This document shows positions 42,052 through 49,462 of a stretch of DNA of 64,000 bases, one piece after another. How positions within the stretch are numbered: position 1 is the first letter of the stretch; each line of letters opens with the position of its first letter. A model generated the notes under the pieces. That model was not told the origin of the DNA, ran no database searches, and saw only the letters and a program-made list of their open reading frames with translations. Source of the DNA: Salinilacihabitans rarus (lineage in GTDB: Archaea; Halobacteriota; Halobacteria; Halobacteriales; Natrialbaceae). The position numbers were made by a program, and so were the translations under genes. The DNA lies in assembly GCF_024296665.1 (NCBI RefSeq), contig NZ_CP100762.1:3348001-3412000 (forward strand), in the 5' to 3' direction.

Positions 42052-43982
42052 GGCTCGGTATCGGTCGGTGTGACGGTGCAGTCGGCGGCCGCGTCGGCCG
42101 CGTCGGTCGTCGCGAGCAGGTCGGGGTTGTTCGGCCCGCAGGTCGGGCCCGTGTCGACGATGCTGCCGTCCCGCATCCCCGGAACGGCGTCCCGGAAGCC
42201 GGCGAGCGCGTCGACGGCGGGCGCCTGCGCGAGCGTCGGCGTGCCGTCGACGCGGTGGAGGCCCGCGTCGACCGGGTCGGTCGGCGCGTACGGCCGGTCG
42301 AGGACGCCGCCTTCGGCGTCGGGAGTGCCGACGGCCCCCTGCCAGTAGTTACCGTGGCCGTCGTGGGTCCAGATGCGCAGCGGGCCGGGGCCGGCGACCG
42401 CGTGCTCGTCGTTGCCGACGAAGTCGTTGCCGACGACGCGGTTGGTCGGCAGGAGCGACCGGGCCTGCATCCCCTGCTCGTTGTCCGCGAGCACGTTGTG
42501 CTCGTAGATCGTTCCGCTCGCGTCGGTCCGCAGGCCGACCGCGTTCCCTTCGAGGACGTTCCGGGCGACGTAGGAGTCGGTGCCGCCGGGGCGAATGCCG
42601 GTTTCGGTCTCCCGGACCGTGTTGCCCACGATCGCGTTCCCCTCGGGGCCGGTCATGACGTAGATGCCGGTCTGTGCCTGCTCGCGGAACTCGTTGCCGG
42701 CGAGCAGGGCGTCCGAGGTGAACATCGAGTGGACGCCGAACCGCCCGTCGGTCATCTCGTTGTCCCTGACGACGATGCCGTGTGAGCGGTGGAGGTAGAC
42801 GGCGTCGCGCCCGCCGGCGAACGTCGAGTCCTCGATCACGCCGGGCGACCGGATCGCCAGCACGCCCATGTAGCCGTCGCGCCACGAGTCGGTCCCATCG
42901 ACGCTCACGTTCCGCACGACGGTGCCCGGGCTATCCCGGAGCAACACCCCGTTCGCCGGCGTCTCGATCGCGACGCCCTCGATCACCGTCCCGGGCGCCG
43001 ACTCGACCGCGACGCCGGCGTCGCCGCTGCCGTAGAACCGGTCGATGCTCTCGTCCCAGTCGCCGTCCTCGTCCCCGGCGTCGGTTTCCTCGTCGGCGAT
43101 GTTGGTGTCGCCGACGCCGACGACGTCGAGGCCGGTCACCGCGGCCCGCTCCGCGCGCACCTCGACGACCGTGCCGGTCCCGCCCCCGTCGATCGTCGCG
43201 TTCTCGCCGGCGAGCGTGATCGACTCGTCGATCACGACCGTCTCCTCGTAGGTCCCCGGCGGGACGACGACGGTCGTGTTCGGCGGCGCGGCGTCGACGG
43301 CCGCCTGCACGGTGTCGGCGTCCTCGCCGACGACGACCGACGTCGGCCGGTCGAGGAGAGCGTCGGCCGCCGCTGAGCGCTCGTCGGCCGCGGCCGCCTG
43401 CTCCTCGACGCGTTCGCGGACGACGGCGGCGTTGTCGACGTCGAACTCCGTCCCGAGGATCTCGGTCCACGGCAGGACGTCCCCGCCGTGGGTCTCGGCG
43501 AACGCCTCGGCGTCGGCGCGTTCGGAGAACGGGACGACCGTCTCCCCGCCGGGTGCGGTCGCCTCGCTGCCGACGACGAACCACGCGCGTTCGGCGTCGG
43601 TCCACCCGACCGCGACGTCGGTCGCCGGGTACCCCTCGTCGGTCAGTTCGACGTCGGTACCGCTGTAGTCGGTGACGTACACCGCGAGGGGGTAGCCGAA
43701 CCGCTGTTGGTGTCCCTCCTGCTGGAACGTGTCGACGAACGTCTCGACCCCGTAGTAGCCGACGACGTACTCGTACTGCGAGTAGAACACCTGCGCGCGG
43801 GGCAACGCGACCTCGTCGTCGAGGCCGACCTGGTTTTCGAGGGCGAGGCCGACCGACACCGTGTCGTCGAACGCGACGGGCGACGGCGACGTCGAGCCGA
43901 CGTCGACGGCGAACGGCACGGCGCTCGTGACGAGGAGGGCCACGACCGCGATCGTCATCCAGCGACGCGCGCGTCGATTCAC
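42048..43982 (-). CDS. nosD: NosD copper-site assembly protein fused to an N-terminal NosL-like domain
   Basis: 644 residues, longer than bacterial NosD (about 400-450). After a signal-like hydrophobic segment (MTIAVVALLVTSAVPFAVDV), residues about 35-185 resemble NosL (LPRAQVFYSQYEYVVGYYGV; FSERADAEAFAETHGGDVLP). Then a right-handed beta-helix of CASH type fills about 210-600 (TVVVPPGTYEETVVIDESIT and many short repeats such as GNTVRETETGIRPGG). It acts outside the membrane with NosFY. Start is a GTG at 43982; nosD, F and Y overlap by 4 bp each. Confidence 0.88.
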   Translation of the reverse strand: MNRRARRWMTIAVVALLVTSAVPFAVDVGSTSPSPVAFDDTVSVGLALENQVGLDDEVALPRAQVFYSQYEYVVGYYGVETFVDTFQQEGHQQRFGYPLAVYVTDYSGTDVELTDEGYPATDVAVGWTDAERAWFVVGSEATAPGGETVVPFSERADAEAFAETHGGDVLPWTEILGTEFDVDNAAVVRERVEEQAAAADERSAAADALLDRPTSVVVGEDADTVQAAVDAAPPNTTVVVPPGTYEETVVIDESITLAGENATIDGGGTGTVVEVRAERAAVTGLDVVGVGDTNIADEETDAGDEDGDWDESIDRFYGSGDAGVAVESAPGTVIEGVAIETPANGVLLRDSPGTVVRNVSVDGTDSWRDGYMGVLAIRSPGVIEDSTFAGGRDAVYLHRSHGIVVRDNEMTDGRFGVHSMFTSDALLAGNEFREQAQTGIYVMTGPEGNAIVGNTVRETETGIRPGGTDSYVARNVLEGNAVGLRTDASGTIYEHNVLADNEQGMQARSLLPTNRVVGNDFVGNDEHAVAGPGPLRIWTHDGHGNYWQGAVGTPDAEGGVLDRPYAPTDPVDAGLHRVDGTPTLAQAPAVDALAGFRDAVPGMRDGSIVDTGPTCGPNNPDLLATTDAADAAADCTVTPTDTEP

Positions 43983-44082
43983 GGTCGCACTTGCCCGACG
44001 ACGGCTATATGCGGTCTGGTTCGCCTCTCGAACGGCGGGGGTCGAGTCCGCTCCCCCGTCCCGGTTTCGACCGTCGACGACG

Positions 44083-44610
44083 TCAGCGACCCCCTTCGGC
44101 GTCCTCGAGCAGGCGGTCGACCAGCCGGCCGAAGCGGTCGACCAGCCGGTCGGGGACCGTCGGGGTCACCCGCGCCAGCAACTCGCCCGTCCGGTGGGGG
44201 TCGACGAGGTGGAGGGTGACGCGGTTCCGGTCGTCGTAGCGCTTCTCGACGAGGTTCTGCTCTTCGAGGTGGGAGACGTGCCACTCGATCGTGCTCCGGG
44301 CGACGCCGAGGTCGTCCGCGACCGCCGCGGGCGACGACGGGCCGCACTCGGAGAGGTAGGCGACGACGTCGCGGCTCGTCTCGCGGCGCAACAGGGCGAG
44401 CGCGCCCCGGTCCCACTCGCCGTACTCCTCGGGGTAGTAGTGAGTGCGCCCGTACAGGTGCTCGGCGACCAGTTCTCCCGACCGCTGCAGCCGGTGGACG
44501 TGATACTGGGTCTGCCCGGCCGCGAGGTCGAGTTCCCGAACAAGTTCGTTGAAGTGGATCCCGGGATCGGCCCGGACGCGGTGTCTGATTCGGTCGCGAA
44601 CCTCGCTCAC
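44083..44610 (-). CDS. Double winged-helix transcriptional regulator
   Basis: 175 residues with two winged helices. The first (about 5-60) reads RADPGIHFNELVRELDLAAG and QTQYHVHRLQRSGELVAEHL; the second (about 72-130) reads SSPAAVADDLGVARSTIEWH and VSHLEEQNLVEKRYDDRNRV. This tandem type is common in haloarchaea next to respiratory and copper genes. Its place about 100 bp upstream of nosD on the same strand suggests it may control the nos group. The start is a GTG at 44610. Confidence 0.82.
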   Translation of the reverse strand: MSEVRDRIRHRVRADPGIHFNELVRELDLAAGQTQYHVHRLQRSGELVAEHLYGRTHYYPEEYGEWDRGALALLRRETSRDVVAYLSECGPSSPAAVADDLGVARSTIEWHVSHLEEQNLVEKRYDDRNRVTLHLVDPHRTGELLARVTPTVPDRLVDRFGRLVDRLLEDAEGGR

Positions 44611-44807
44611 TGCGGCTCACCTCCGGCAGCGCTCATCGGTCTCCCGAAGTCGGTCCGTACGCAAACGCCGCACGACGATTCCCGACGAGTGAAAACCGTC
44701 GGAGGAACCGTGTTCCTCGCCCTCGACGGTCCGGCAGGTTCGGCGGCGACCGGTCGTCGGTACGTACTTTACGACGAGCCGCCCTACCGGCACGTGAGGA
44801 CCGATCG

Positions 44808-45170
44808 ATGTTCGCGTTCGATCCAGACGTCGCCGTCGCGTTCGCGAGCTGGCCCGAGATGCGCTTTTCCCCCCTTCTGCTCGTCATCCTCCTCCTCGCG
44901 GGCGTCGGGACGACCGCACTCTTCCTGATCGGGCTGGCTGCCTACCGCCGACGGCGGTCGCGGACGTACCTGCTCATCACGCTCGCGCTCGGGACGCTCG
45001 TCGTCCGGACCGTCGTCGGCCTCGGGACGGTCTTCGGCGTCGTCCCGATGGGCGTCCACCACCTCGTCGAGCACACCTTCGACTTCCTCATCGCGGCGGT
45101 GTTGCTGGCGGCGATCTACTACCAGCGACGCGGGCCGTCACGGACGCCGGCCGACAGTTTCGGCGACTGA
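44808..45170 (+). CDS. Small membrane protein linked to the nos region
   Basis: 120 residues with three hydrophobic segments: FSPLLLVILLLAGVGTTALF, YLLITLALGTLVVRTVVGLG and VEHTFDFLIAAVLLAAIYYQ, separated by an arginine-rich loop (AAYRRRRSRT). Histidines in GVHHLVEHTFD at the third helix might bind metal or heme. It is divergent from the wHTH regulator. I recognise similar small proteins near haloarchaeal nos and copper genes, but the function is unknown. Confidence 0.7.
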   Translation: MFAFDPDVAVAFASWPEMRFSPLLLVILLLAGVGTTALFLIGLAAYRRRRSRTYLLITLALGTLVVRTVVGLGTVFGVVPMGVHHLVEHTFDFLIAAVLLAAIYYQRRGPSRTPADSFGD

Positions 45171-45227
45171 CGTGGCCGCCGGCGTGGTGTTTCGCCGTCA
45201 CGGACGCCGGCGGCCGAAAAAGTAAGG

Positions 45228-45237
45228 CCCTTAACCG
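45228..45237 (+). promoter_or_regulatory. Promoter of tRNA-Gly
   Basis: CCCTTAACCG, about 23-32 nt before the tRNA, with an A-rich BRE-like stretch (AAAAAGTAAG) just upstream; typical position for archaeal tRNA promoters. Confidence 0.45.
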
Positions 45238-45259
45238 GGGGCCGAGAAGGGGAGGGTGC

Positions 45260-45330
45260 GCGCGGATGGTCTAGTGGCAGGACCTGAGCCTTCCAAGCTC
45301 ATGGCCCGGGTTCAAATCCCGGTCCGCGCA
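45260..45330 (+). tRNA. tRNA-Gly (anticodon UCC)
   Basis: Complete 71-nt cloverleaf ending in the discriminator A, without encoded CCA or intron. The acceptor stem is GCGCGGA/TCCGCGC (45260-45266 with 45323-45329); the D arm contains GGTCTAGTGGCAGGACC; the anticodon stem TGAGC/GCTCA has loop CTTCCAA, giving anticodon TCC; the T arm is CCGGG-TTCAAAT-CCCGG. It reads GGA and GGG glycine codons. An integrase gene starts 185 bp after its 3' end, so the tRNA 3' half is the likely attachment site of the following element. Confidence 0.96.
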
Positions 45331-45422
45331 CTCCACAAGACTTCTCTCGTTGGTTTTCCGGGTTTCCAGCAATGACCCGACCATGCCATTCGAAGCTTAC
45401 AACGTGGGTTGGCGTACCGCAC

Positions 45423-45444
45423 CCCGGAGCCGTCTCCGGGTTTT
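45423..45444 (+). terminator. Hairpin with T run after tRNA-Gly
   Basis: CCCGGAG (45423-45429) pairs with CTCCGGG (45434-45440) around CCGT and is followed by TTTT. It could end the tRNA transcript or be part of the attachment region. Confidence 0.45.
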
Positions 45445-45515
45445 AAGAAGTTTCAAGCTTACTAGAGGTATAGTCAGTGGTTCCCCTGTTTTCGCGGAGC
45501 CGGAGGTGAGGGCTT

Positions 45516-46637
45516 ATGCAGGATGAGCGTGACAAGGTCGATGGAATCGTTGTGGTTCCGGAGCAGTCGGAGAAATACTTGAATCAGCGGCAGCTCGAGG
45601 ACTACCACAGCTTCCGGAGCCAGTTACTCAAATGGCTTCTCAACTTGGGGAAGGATCCGGAGATGGCTGAGGGCTACGCATTCGACACCGTGCGGCAGAG
45701 AGGATACAAAATCGACCAGTTCTACCGGTGGATCTGGAGGCAGGAAGACGGGTATACGCTCCGTGTCACGACCGGTCATGCGGACGAGTACTGCAAGGAG
45801 TTGGTGTACGAGGAGACATCGAAAACTCACAAGGCCGCCGTCCAGAAAGCGATCAAATCGCTATTCAAGTATCTGAACCACGAGAGAGGACGAAGTATCG
45901 ACTGGGAACCCGAGATCAAGTTCTCCAGCGGCGGCGCCACACACCAGATACGAGATTTCCTGACAGGAGACGAACGGAGAAAGATCAAACAGGCTAGTCT
46001 CGAATACGGGTCGATACCTCATTATAACTCCTTGGACCCGCGTGAGAGAGATAAGTGGAAGGCTCATCTGGCGCAACGGTTCGAAAAACCGAAGACCGAG
46101 GTGACCAGGAATGACTGGGAACGAGCGAACGGGTGGAAGTATCCCTCGATCGTCTACACATCGATGGATGCAGGTCTGAGGCCCAAGGAGGTTGGGCGCG
46201 CCAAAACGAGTTGGCTCGACCTCGAGAACGGGATGCTCCGTATCCCCAAAGATGAGTCGACGAAGAACACGGACAACTGGCACGTCGCACTCAGCGACCG
46301 CACATCGAATATTCTACGGAAATGGGTGAGTGAGCGGGAGAACTACGAAAAGTACCGGGGGACAGAAGCACTGTGGCTTACCAAGTACGGAAACCCGTAC
46401 GGTAGCTCCTCGCTCAATCGGTTACTCGGAAAGCTGTGTGAAGAAGCCAGAATCCCGGTGAAAAACAGAGACATGTCCTGGTACTCGATCAGACACTCAG
46501 TGGGTACGCAGATGAGCCGGGACCAGGGACCTGCTGCAGTCCAACAACAGCTACGTCAGAAGTCGTATGAGATGGCTGTCCGGTACGACCAAGCACCTGT
46601 AGACGACCGTCAGGAAACAGTCAATAACTGGGACTAA
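45516..46637 (+). CDS. Tyrosine recombinase/integrase
   Basis: 373 residues. An N-terminal core-binding region (about 20-140; AHKAAVQKAIKSLFKYLNHE-like helices) precedes the catalytic domain. Catalytic positions seen are Arg I in MDAGLRPKEVGRAK (about residue 222), the R-H pair in SWYSIRHSVGTQ (about residue 327) and the tyrosine in EMAVRYDQAP (about residue 358). The histidine three residues before Arg II is a tyrosine, as often in haloarchaeal integrases. A perfect Shine-Dalgarno sequence GGAGGTGA lies at 45502-45509, fixing the ATG. It is probably responsible for integration at the adjacent tRNA-Gly; a role on the repeats farther downstream is speculation. Confidence 0.92.
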   Translation: MQDERDKVDGIVVVPEQSEKYLNQRQLEDYHSFRSQLLKWLLNLGKDPEMAEGYAFDTVRQRGYKIDQFYRWIWRQEDGYTLRVTTGHADEYCKELVYEETSKTHKAAVQKAIKSLFKYLNHERGRSIDWEPEIKFSSGGATHQIRDFLTGDERRKIKQASLEYGSIPHYNSLDPRERDKWKAHLAQRFEKPKTEVTRNDWERANGWKYPSIVYTSMDAGLRPKEVGRAKTSWLDLENGMLRIPKDESTKNTDNWHVALSDRTSNILRKWVSERENYEKYRGTEALWLTKYGNPYGSSSLNRLLGKLCEEARIPVKNRDMSWYSIRHSVGTQMSRDQGPAAVQQQLRQKSYEMAVRYDQAPVDDRQETVNNWD

Positions 46638-46856
46638 TACTCACTCCTCTCCAAGGGATCCGGTCTCTCCTTTCCTCTAATCACTGTACAGTATACAGTC
46701 GCTCGATTTCAAACCTGGATTCAAACCTGATTCGTCCGGTATTGGCTTCCGATTCTAACCTGTCTTCTAACCTGGTTCCGCCTATGGCCGTGGAAAAGAA
46801 GAGGGCTCTTACCGGACTCAGTGAAGCAGTAGCATCTAAGTTGTGTCACAGTCTCT
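46638..46856. other. Non-coding region downstream of the integrase
   Basis: No gene visible. It contains palindromic CTGTACAG (about 46,685-46,692), a GTATAC sequence next to it, and the two iteron-like pairs listed separately. Confidence 0.5.
46708..46774 (+). repeat. Two pairs of 12-bp-spaced direct repeats (iteron-like)
   Basis: TTCAAACCTG occurs at 46708-46717 and 46720-46729; the variant TTCTAACCTG occurs at 46753-46762 and 46765-46774. Each pair has a start-to-start distance of 12 bp and the pairs are 45 bp apart. They lie 71-137 bp after the integrase stop. Such paired short repeats typically bind integrase arm domains, excisionase or a replication initiator. Confidence 0.6.
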
Positions 46857-46930
46857 CGTGATGAACACACAGCGCGAATGTGGCACGGATTGAGGAGCGA
46901 TCAACACGGAAGGGCGAACGCTCAGTACAG
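46857..46930 (+). repeat. Repeat R1 (right half only)
   Basis: GATGAACACACAGCGCGAATGTGGCACGGATTGAG-type sequence ending in CTCAGTACAG corresponds to the right half of repeat R2 (which has GCGCGAATGTGTCAC and GCTCAGTACAG). The left palindromic part is missing or decayed. It is the copy nearest the integrase. Confidence 0.55.
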
Positions 46931-46954
46931 TGTGCGCACTGAACACGAGTATTG

Positions 46955-47196
46955 GGCCTTGTTTAGACGCTAGTGAGAGCGGTGCTGTGGCTTGATGCTG
47001 ATCCTCTGGACGAGACTTCGTCGAGAGTTTTGCCCCACGGTCGAGATGATGGTGTCCCTCCAACCTCGATAAAACGGCTGTAGAACCGAAATTGTAGAGA
47101 CCAGTTTCTCGTTGACGATTCTATTTCCAACCTCTGTGTGTCTATTCTCGGTCTGTGGACCTCGTTACCCTCGAATTTTCGCGTCTAAACACGGCC
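46955..47196 (+). mobile_element. MITE-1 (16-bp terminal inverted repeats, 9-bp target duplication)
   Basis: Ends are GGCCTTGTTTAGACGC at 46955 and its complement GCGTCTAAACACGGCC ending at 47196, one mismatch in 16. The direct repeat CGAGTATTG flanks it exactly (46946-46954 and 47197-47205). The 242-bp interior has no transposase. The same terminal sequence bounds MITE-2 at 48,987, so both belong to one non-autonomous family mobilised by a transposase located elsewhere. Confidence 0.85.
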
Positions 47197-47271
47197 CGAG
47201 TATTGTATCGATAGCAAGACAGGAAACGTGGAAAAAGAGCGACCGGAGTCAAGACGACACAGCCAAGTAAT

Positions 47272-47808
47272 TCAATCAGAACACGTTTTGATCTTCCCGT
47301 CAGTTTCGTCCACCATTTCAACCTTGATTACTGTGCGCGTCGGCGGATTAGAGCCATTTCGACGCCACCTGTTTAACCGAACCCAATCTTCATCTGGATC
47401 TTCGAGTACGGGCGGCCATTCGGCGAGCGGAAGGTGGAAGATGAAGCGGTCACCATCGACTTCATTTCGCGGACACCACCCCTTATACACGCCGTCTGGA
47501 ATCACCTTCAGTTTCGACGCAAAAATCGCAGCAAATTCCTGGTCTGGATCGAACTCTGTGTAGTGATCATACCCGTGTTGAGAGAGAATCTCTTCATCCA
47601 ATATAGCTGTTAACTCGTCCGGCGTTGCAAACACTTCTGCCCGAAAAGGTTTGCCTCTCCAGTCAGTCGGATCATTAGTGAAGATCGGGCTTCGTGTCGT
47701 GAGGTGGGTTGCTTCCTGAAAGGAGGGTCCTGTGAGTTGATCAAGGCAACCCGCACCTGTGAGTGGAACGCTTGTTGCGGCAGCGAGGACCGTCCGTCTA
47801 GAGGGCAT
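47272..47808 (-). CDS. Tat-type lipoprotein of unknown function
   Basis: 178 residues with a twin-arginine lipoprotein signal (PSRRTVLAAATSVPLTGAGC; GAGC is the lipobox). The mature domain contains FRAEVFATPDELTAILDEEI, DPDQEFAAIFASKLKVIPDG and a C-terminal VIKVEMVDETDGKIKTCSD; tryptophans and a WCPRNEVDGDRF segment suggest a compact beta domain. The ATG at 47808 begins the signal peptide; a longer open frame upstream is not supported. It is the gene between repeats R1 and R2. Function unknown. Confidence 0.75.
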   Translation of the reverse strand: MPSRRTVLAAATSVPLTGAGCLDQLTGPSFQEATHLTTRSPIFTNDPTDWRGKPFRAEVFATPDELTAILDEEILSQHGYDHYTEFDPDQEFAAIFASKLKVIPDGVYKGWCPRNEVDGDRFIFHLPLAEWPPVLEDPDEDWVRLNRWRRNGSNPPTRTVIKVEMVDETDGKIKTCSD

Positions 47809-47920
47809 CTTATGATAAGTAAGTGTAGTGTGTAATATAGTCCTTGATTCAGACGTGGGTGTTTCTTTGGCACTTAACAGATGGGTTTTCGCTGGCCTGT
47901 TATCTGATTCGACTGTACTG

Positions 47921-48102
47921 AGCGGTTGGTACGTCTGTTTCGGTGTGAAACAAACGATGCCGTCGTGCTGTACTAATCCTCTGAATTCAGCAGGCATCTC
48001 CTGACATAATTCGAACAGAACGTTCAGCTTCTGCTGAATAGATAGCGCGAATGTGTCACTCGGTAGGCGCGATCTGCGAAGGCAGTGATCGCTCAGTACA
48101 GA
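47921..48102 (+). repeat. Repeat R2 (full length)
   Basis: Left part: AGCGGTTGG…GTGAAACAAACGATGCCGTC, then GTGCTG…CTCTGAATTCAGCAG. Right part: CTGCTGAATAGATAGCGCGA, then GATCTGCGAAGGCAGTGATC and GCTCAGTACAGAG. ATTCAGCAG (about 47,985-47,993) and CTGCTGAAT (about 48,031-48,039) form an inverted repeat with a 37-nt spacer. Closest relative within the window is R5. Confidence 0.7.
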
Positions 48103-48110
48103 GAACGGAT

Positions 48111-48827
48111 TTATTGGTTCTCTTTCCAGTCGTCCGGGTCCCCTTCACGGAATTCTCCCTTGGCATGGCGCTCGTGGGGCCAGAAGGTGACGCCCAGCAG
48201 TACGACGTAGAACACACCCACAATGGCAACCACAGCAATCCCGGGGATACGGGCGATTCCAGCGGTTGTCAGCCAGTCTTGGCGCGGCGCGAACGCTGTA
48301 ATCCTGGAGACCCACGCGACCAATAGAACACTGAGCAGAGCAAGGTACACACGCCGGAGCCGGTTTGCGAGTGCTTCGTGGAACGAGACTTTCAGCGTCG
48401 GCCTGCGATAGTCCCTGCTCAGTTCCGCTCGCCAGTCGTGACTTTCAGTGCCTTGGGACGGATCGAGGGCGTTTGCGAACAGGTTCTCTTGGATGACTCG
48501 AGCACGAGAGCGAAAGACATCGTAGTCCCGGTACCGCCGTGCTTCGATGCCCAGAAAGATGGTGACGACAACGATCCCGATCAGCAAGATATAGTGTGGG
48601 TTATCGGTACTCGAAAACGCCCACGTCAAGATTGCTGCCATCAGCGTCACCCCCCACTTCGTCGTCTCGTCGAGGCGCTGCCGCCACGTCCCCACTCGGT
48701 CTATCTCTCCGCGATAGGCGTGGGCCATCACCGAACCGAGTCCCGTACTGTCGTCAACCATTTTGCGGCCGATCTCCCGGTGATCTGGTGCTGTTGGGTC
48801 GAACTCGTCGCTACCCGAATCGGTCAT
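48111..48827 (-). CDS. DUF2270 integral membrane protein
   Basis: 238 residues. The family opening (REIGRKMVDDSTGLGSVMAH; AYRGEIDRVGTWRQRLDETT) is followed by helix pair TKWGVTLMAAILTWAFSSTD and YILLIGIVVVTIFLGIEARR with the conserved EARRYRDYDVFRSRARVIQE. A second hydrophobic pair lies at about 160-180 and 195-220. DUF2270 proteins are widespread small membrane proteins of unknown role. It is the gene between R2 and R3 and ends 9 bp after R2. Confidence 0.85.
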   Translation of the reverse strand: MTDSGSDEFDPTAPDHREIGRKMVDDSTGLGSVMAHAYRGEIDRVGTWRQRLDETTKWGVTLMAAILTWAFSSTDNPHYILLIGIVVVTIFLGIEARRYRDYDVFRSRARVIQENLFANALDPSQGTESHDWRAELSRDYRRPTLKVSFHEALANRLRRVYLALLSVLLVAWVSRITAFAPRQDWLTTAGIARIPGIAVVAIVGVFYVVLLGVTFWPHERHAKGEFREGDPDDWKENQ

Positions 48828-48920
48828 AAAGGAGAGACACCTCCTCGCTCCATAAGCAGTGATGGTGACGGCGTAATCTGAGTGTTAGTACTGGAGAACA
48901 TCGAATAGTACGCAGGTCTA

Positions 48921-49150
48921 CTGAACGGCTGGTTCATTGGCTTCGGAGTGAAACAAACGAACCCGTCGTGCTGAATTCATGTTCTGAACCTTGTTTAGAC
49001 GCTCCCGGATGAGCGGGTCAGGAGTCATTTTGACTGAACAGAATCCGGTGGTAAGCACCTCACAGTACGGTTCCATACTTTGAGAACGAAGCGTTAGCGC
49101 CGATCTCGGTCGCGTCTAAACAAGGCCCATGCTCTGTATTCAGCACGACC
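48921..49150 (+). repeat. Repeat R3 (left half, split by MITE-2)
   Basis: CTGAACGGCTGGTTCATTGG, GTGAAACAAACGAACCCGTC and GTGCTGAAT belong to the left half. It continues after MITE-2 as CTCTGTATTCAGCACGAC. Removing the insertion restores GTCGTGCTGAAT facing ATTCAGCACGAC, a perfect 12-bp inverted repeat with an 11-nt loop. No right half follows. Confidence 0.7.
48987..49127 (+). mobile_element. MITE-2, inserted in repeat R3
   Basis: 141 bp with ends AACCTTGTTTAGACGC (48987) and GCGTCTAAACAAGGCC (to 49127), matching MITE-1 except for the first bases. Flanks are CATGTTCTG (48978-48986) and CATGCTCTG (49128-49136), a 9-bp target duplication with one change. The interior has no open frame of note. 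Confidence 0.78.
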
Positions 49151-49252
49151 CCTTAAACCTATCACCGATTGAGGATTTCATCAAGGCCGAAATATTCCCT
49201 CCATTTCGGTGGTGGAGCGGGGTATAGAGGGCTACAGTACCTACTAGGAGTG

Positions 49253-49462
49253 ATGTCCGAATCAGAAGCAAATCGCTGGGAGTACGAGACGCTTCGCCCA
49301 CCGCGCGATGAGTCCCAAAAAGAAGCAGAGGATCCGAAAGCAGAGTTGAATCAACTCGGTGCAGAGGGCTGGGAGTTTGTAGAGACGATCGACTACGAGG
49401 GAGGCGGCACCAAGTACCTCGTTTTCAAGCGACCTGCCAATCGAGTGAGCCAGTATGACTGA
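49253..49462 (+). CDS. DUF4177-type small protein
   Basis: 69 residues: NRWEYETLRPPRDESQKEAE, then ELNQLGAEGWEFVETIDYEG and GGTKYLVFKRPAN. This is the DUF4177 pattern (W-E-Y…L-N-x-L-G-x-E-G-W-E), a small alpha/beta domain of unknown role often coupled with membrane proteins. The ATG at 49253 has AGGAG 2 nt upstream; an in-frame start at 49169 is not supported by homology. Its end overlaps the next gene by 8 bp, so they are coupled. Confidence 0.8.
   Translation: MSESEANRWEYETLRPPRDESQKEAEDPKAELNQLGAEGWEFVETIDYEGGGTKYLVFKRPANRVSQYD

Noticed and set aside
42048-43982. nosD as a pectate-lyase or surface adhesin
   Set aside because: The beta-helix alone would allow this, but the NosL-like N-terminus and overlap with nosF/nosY make NosD far more likely.
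45423-45444. Hairpin after tRNA-Gly as a riboswitch or small RNA gene
   Set aside because: Only one short stem with a four-base loop; no conserved aptamer-like structure around it.
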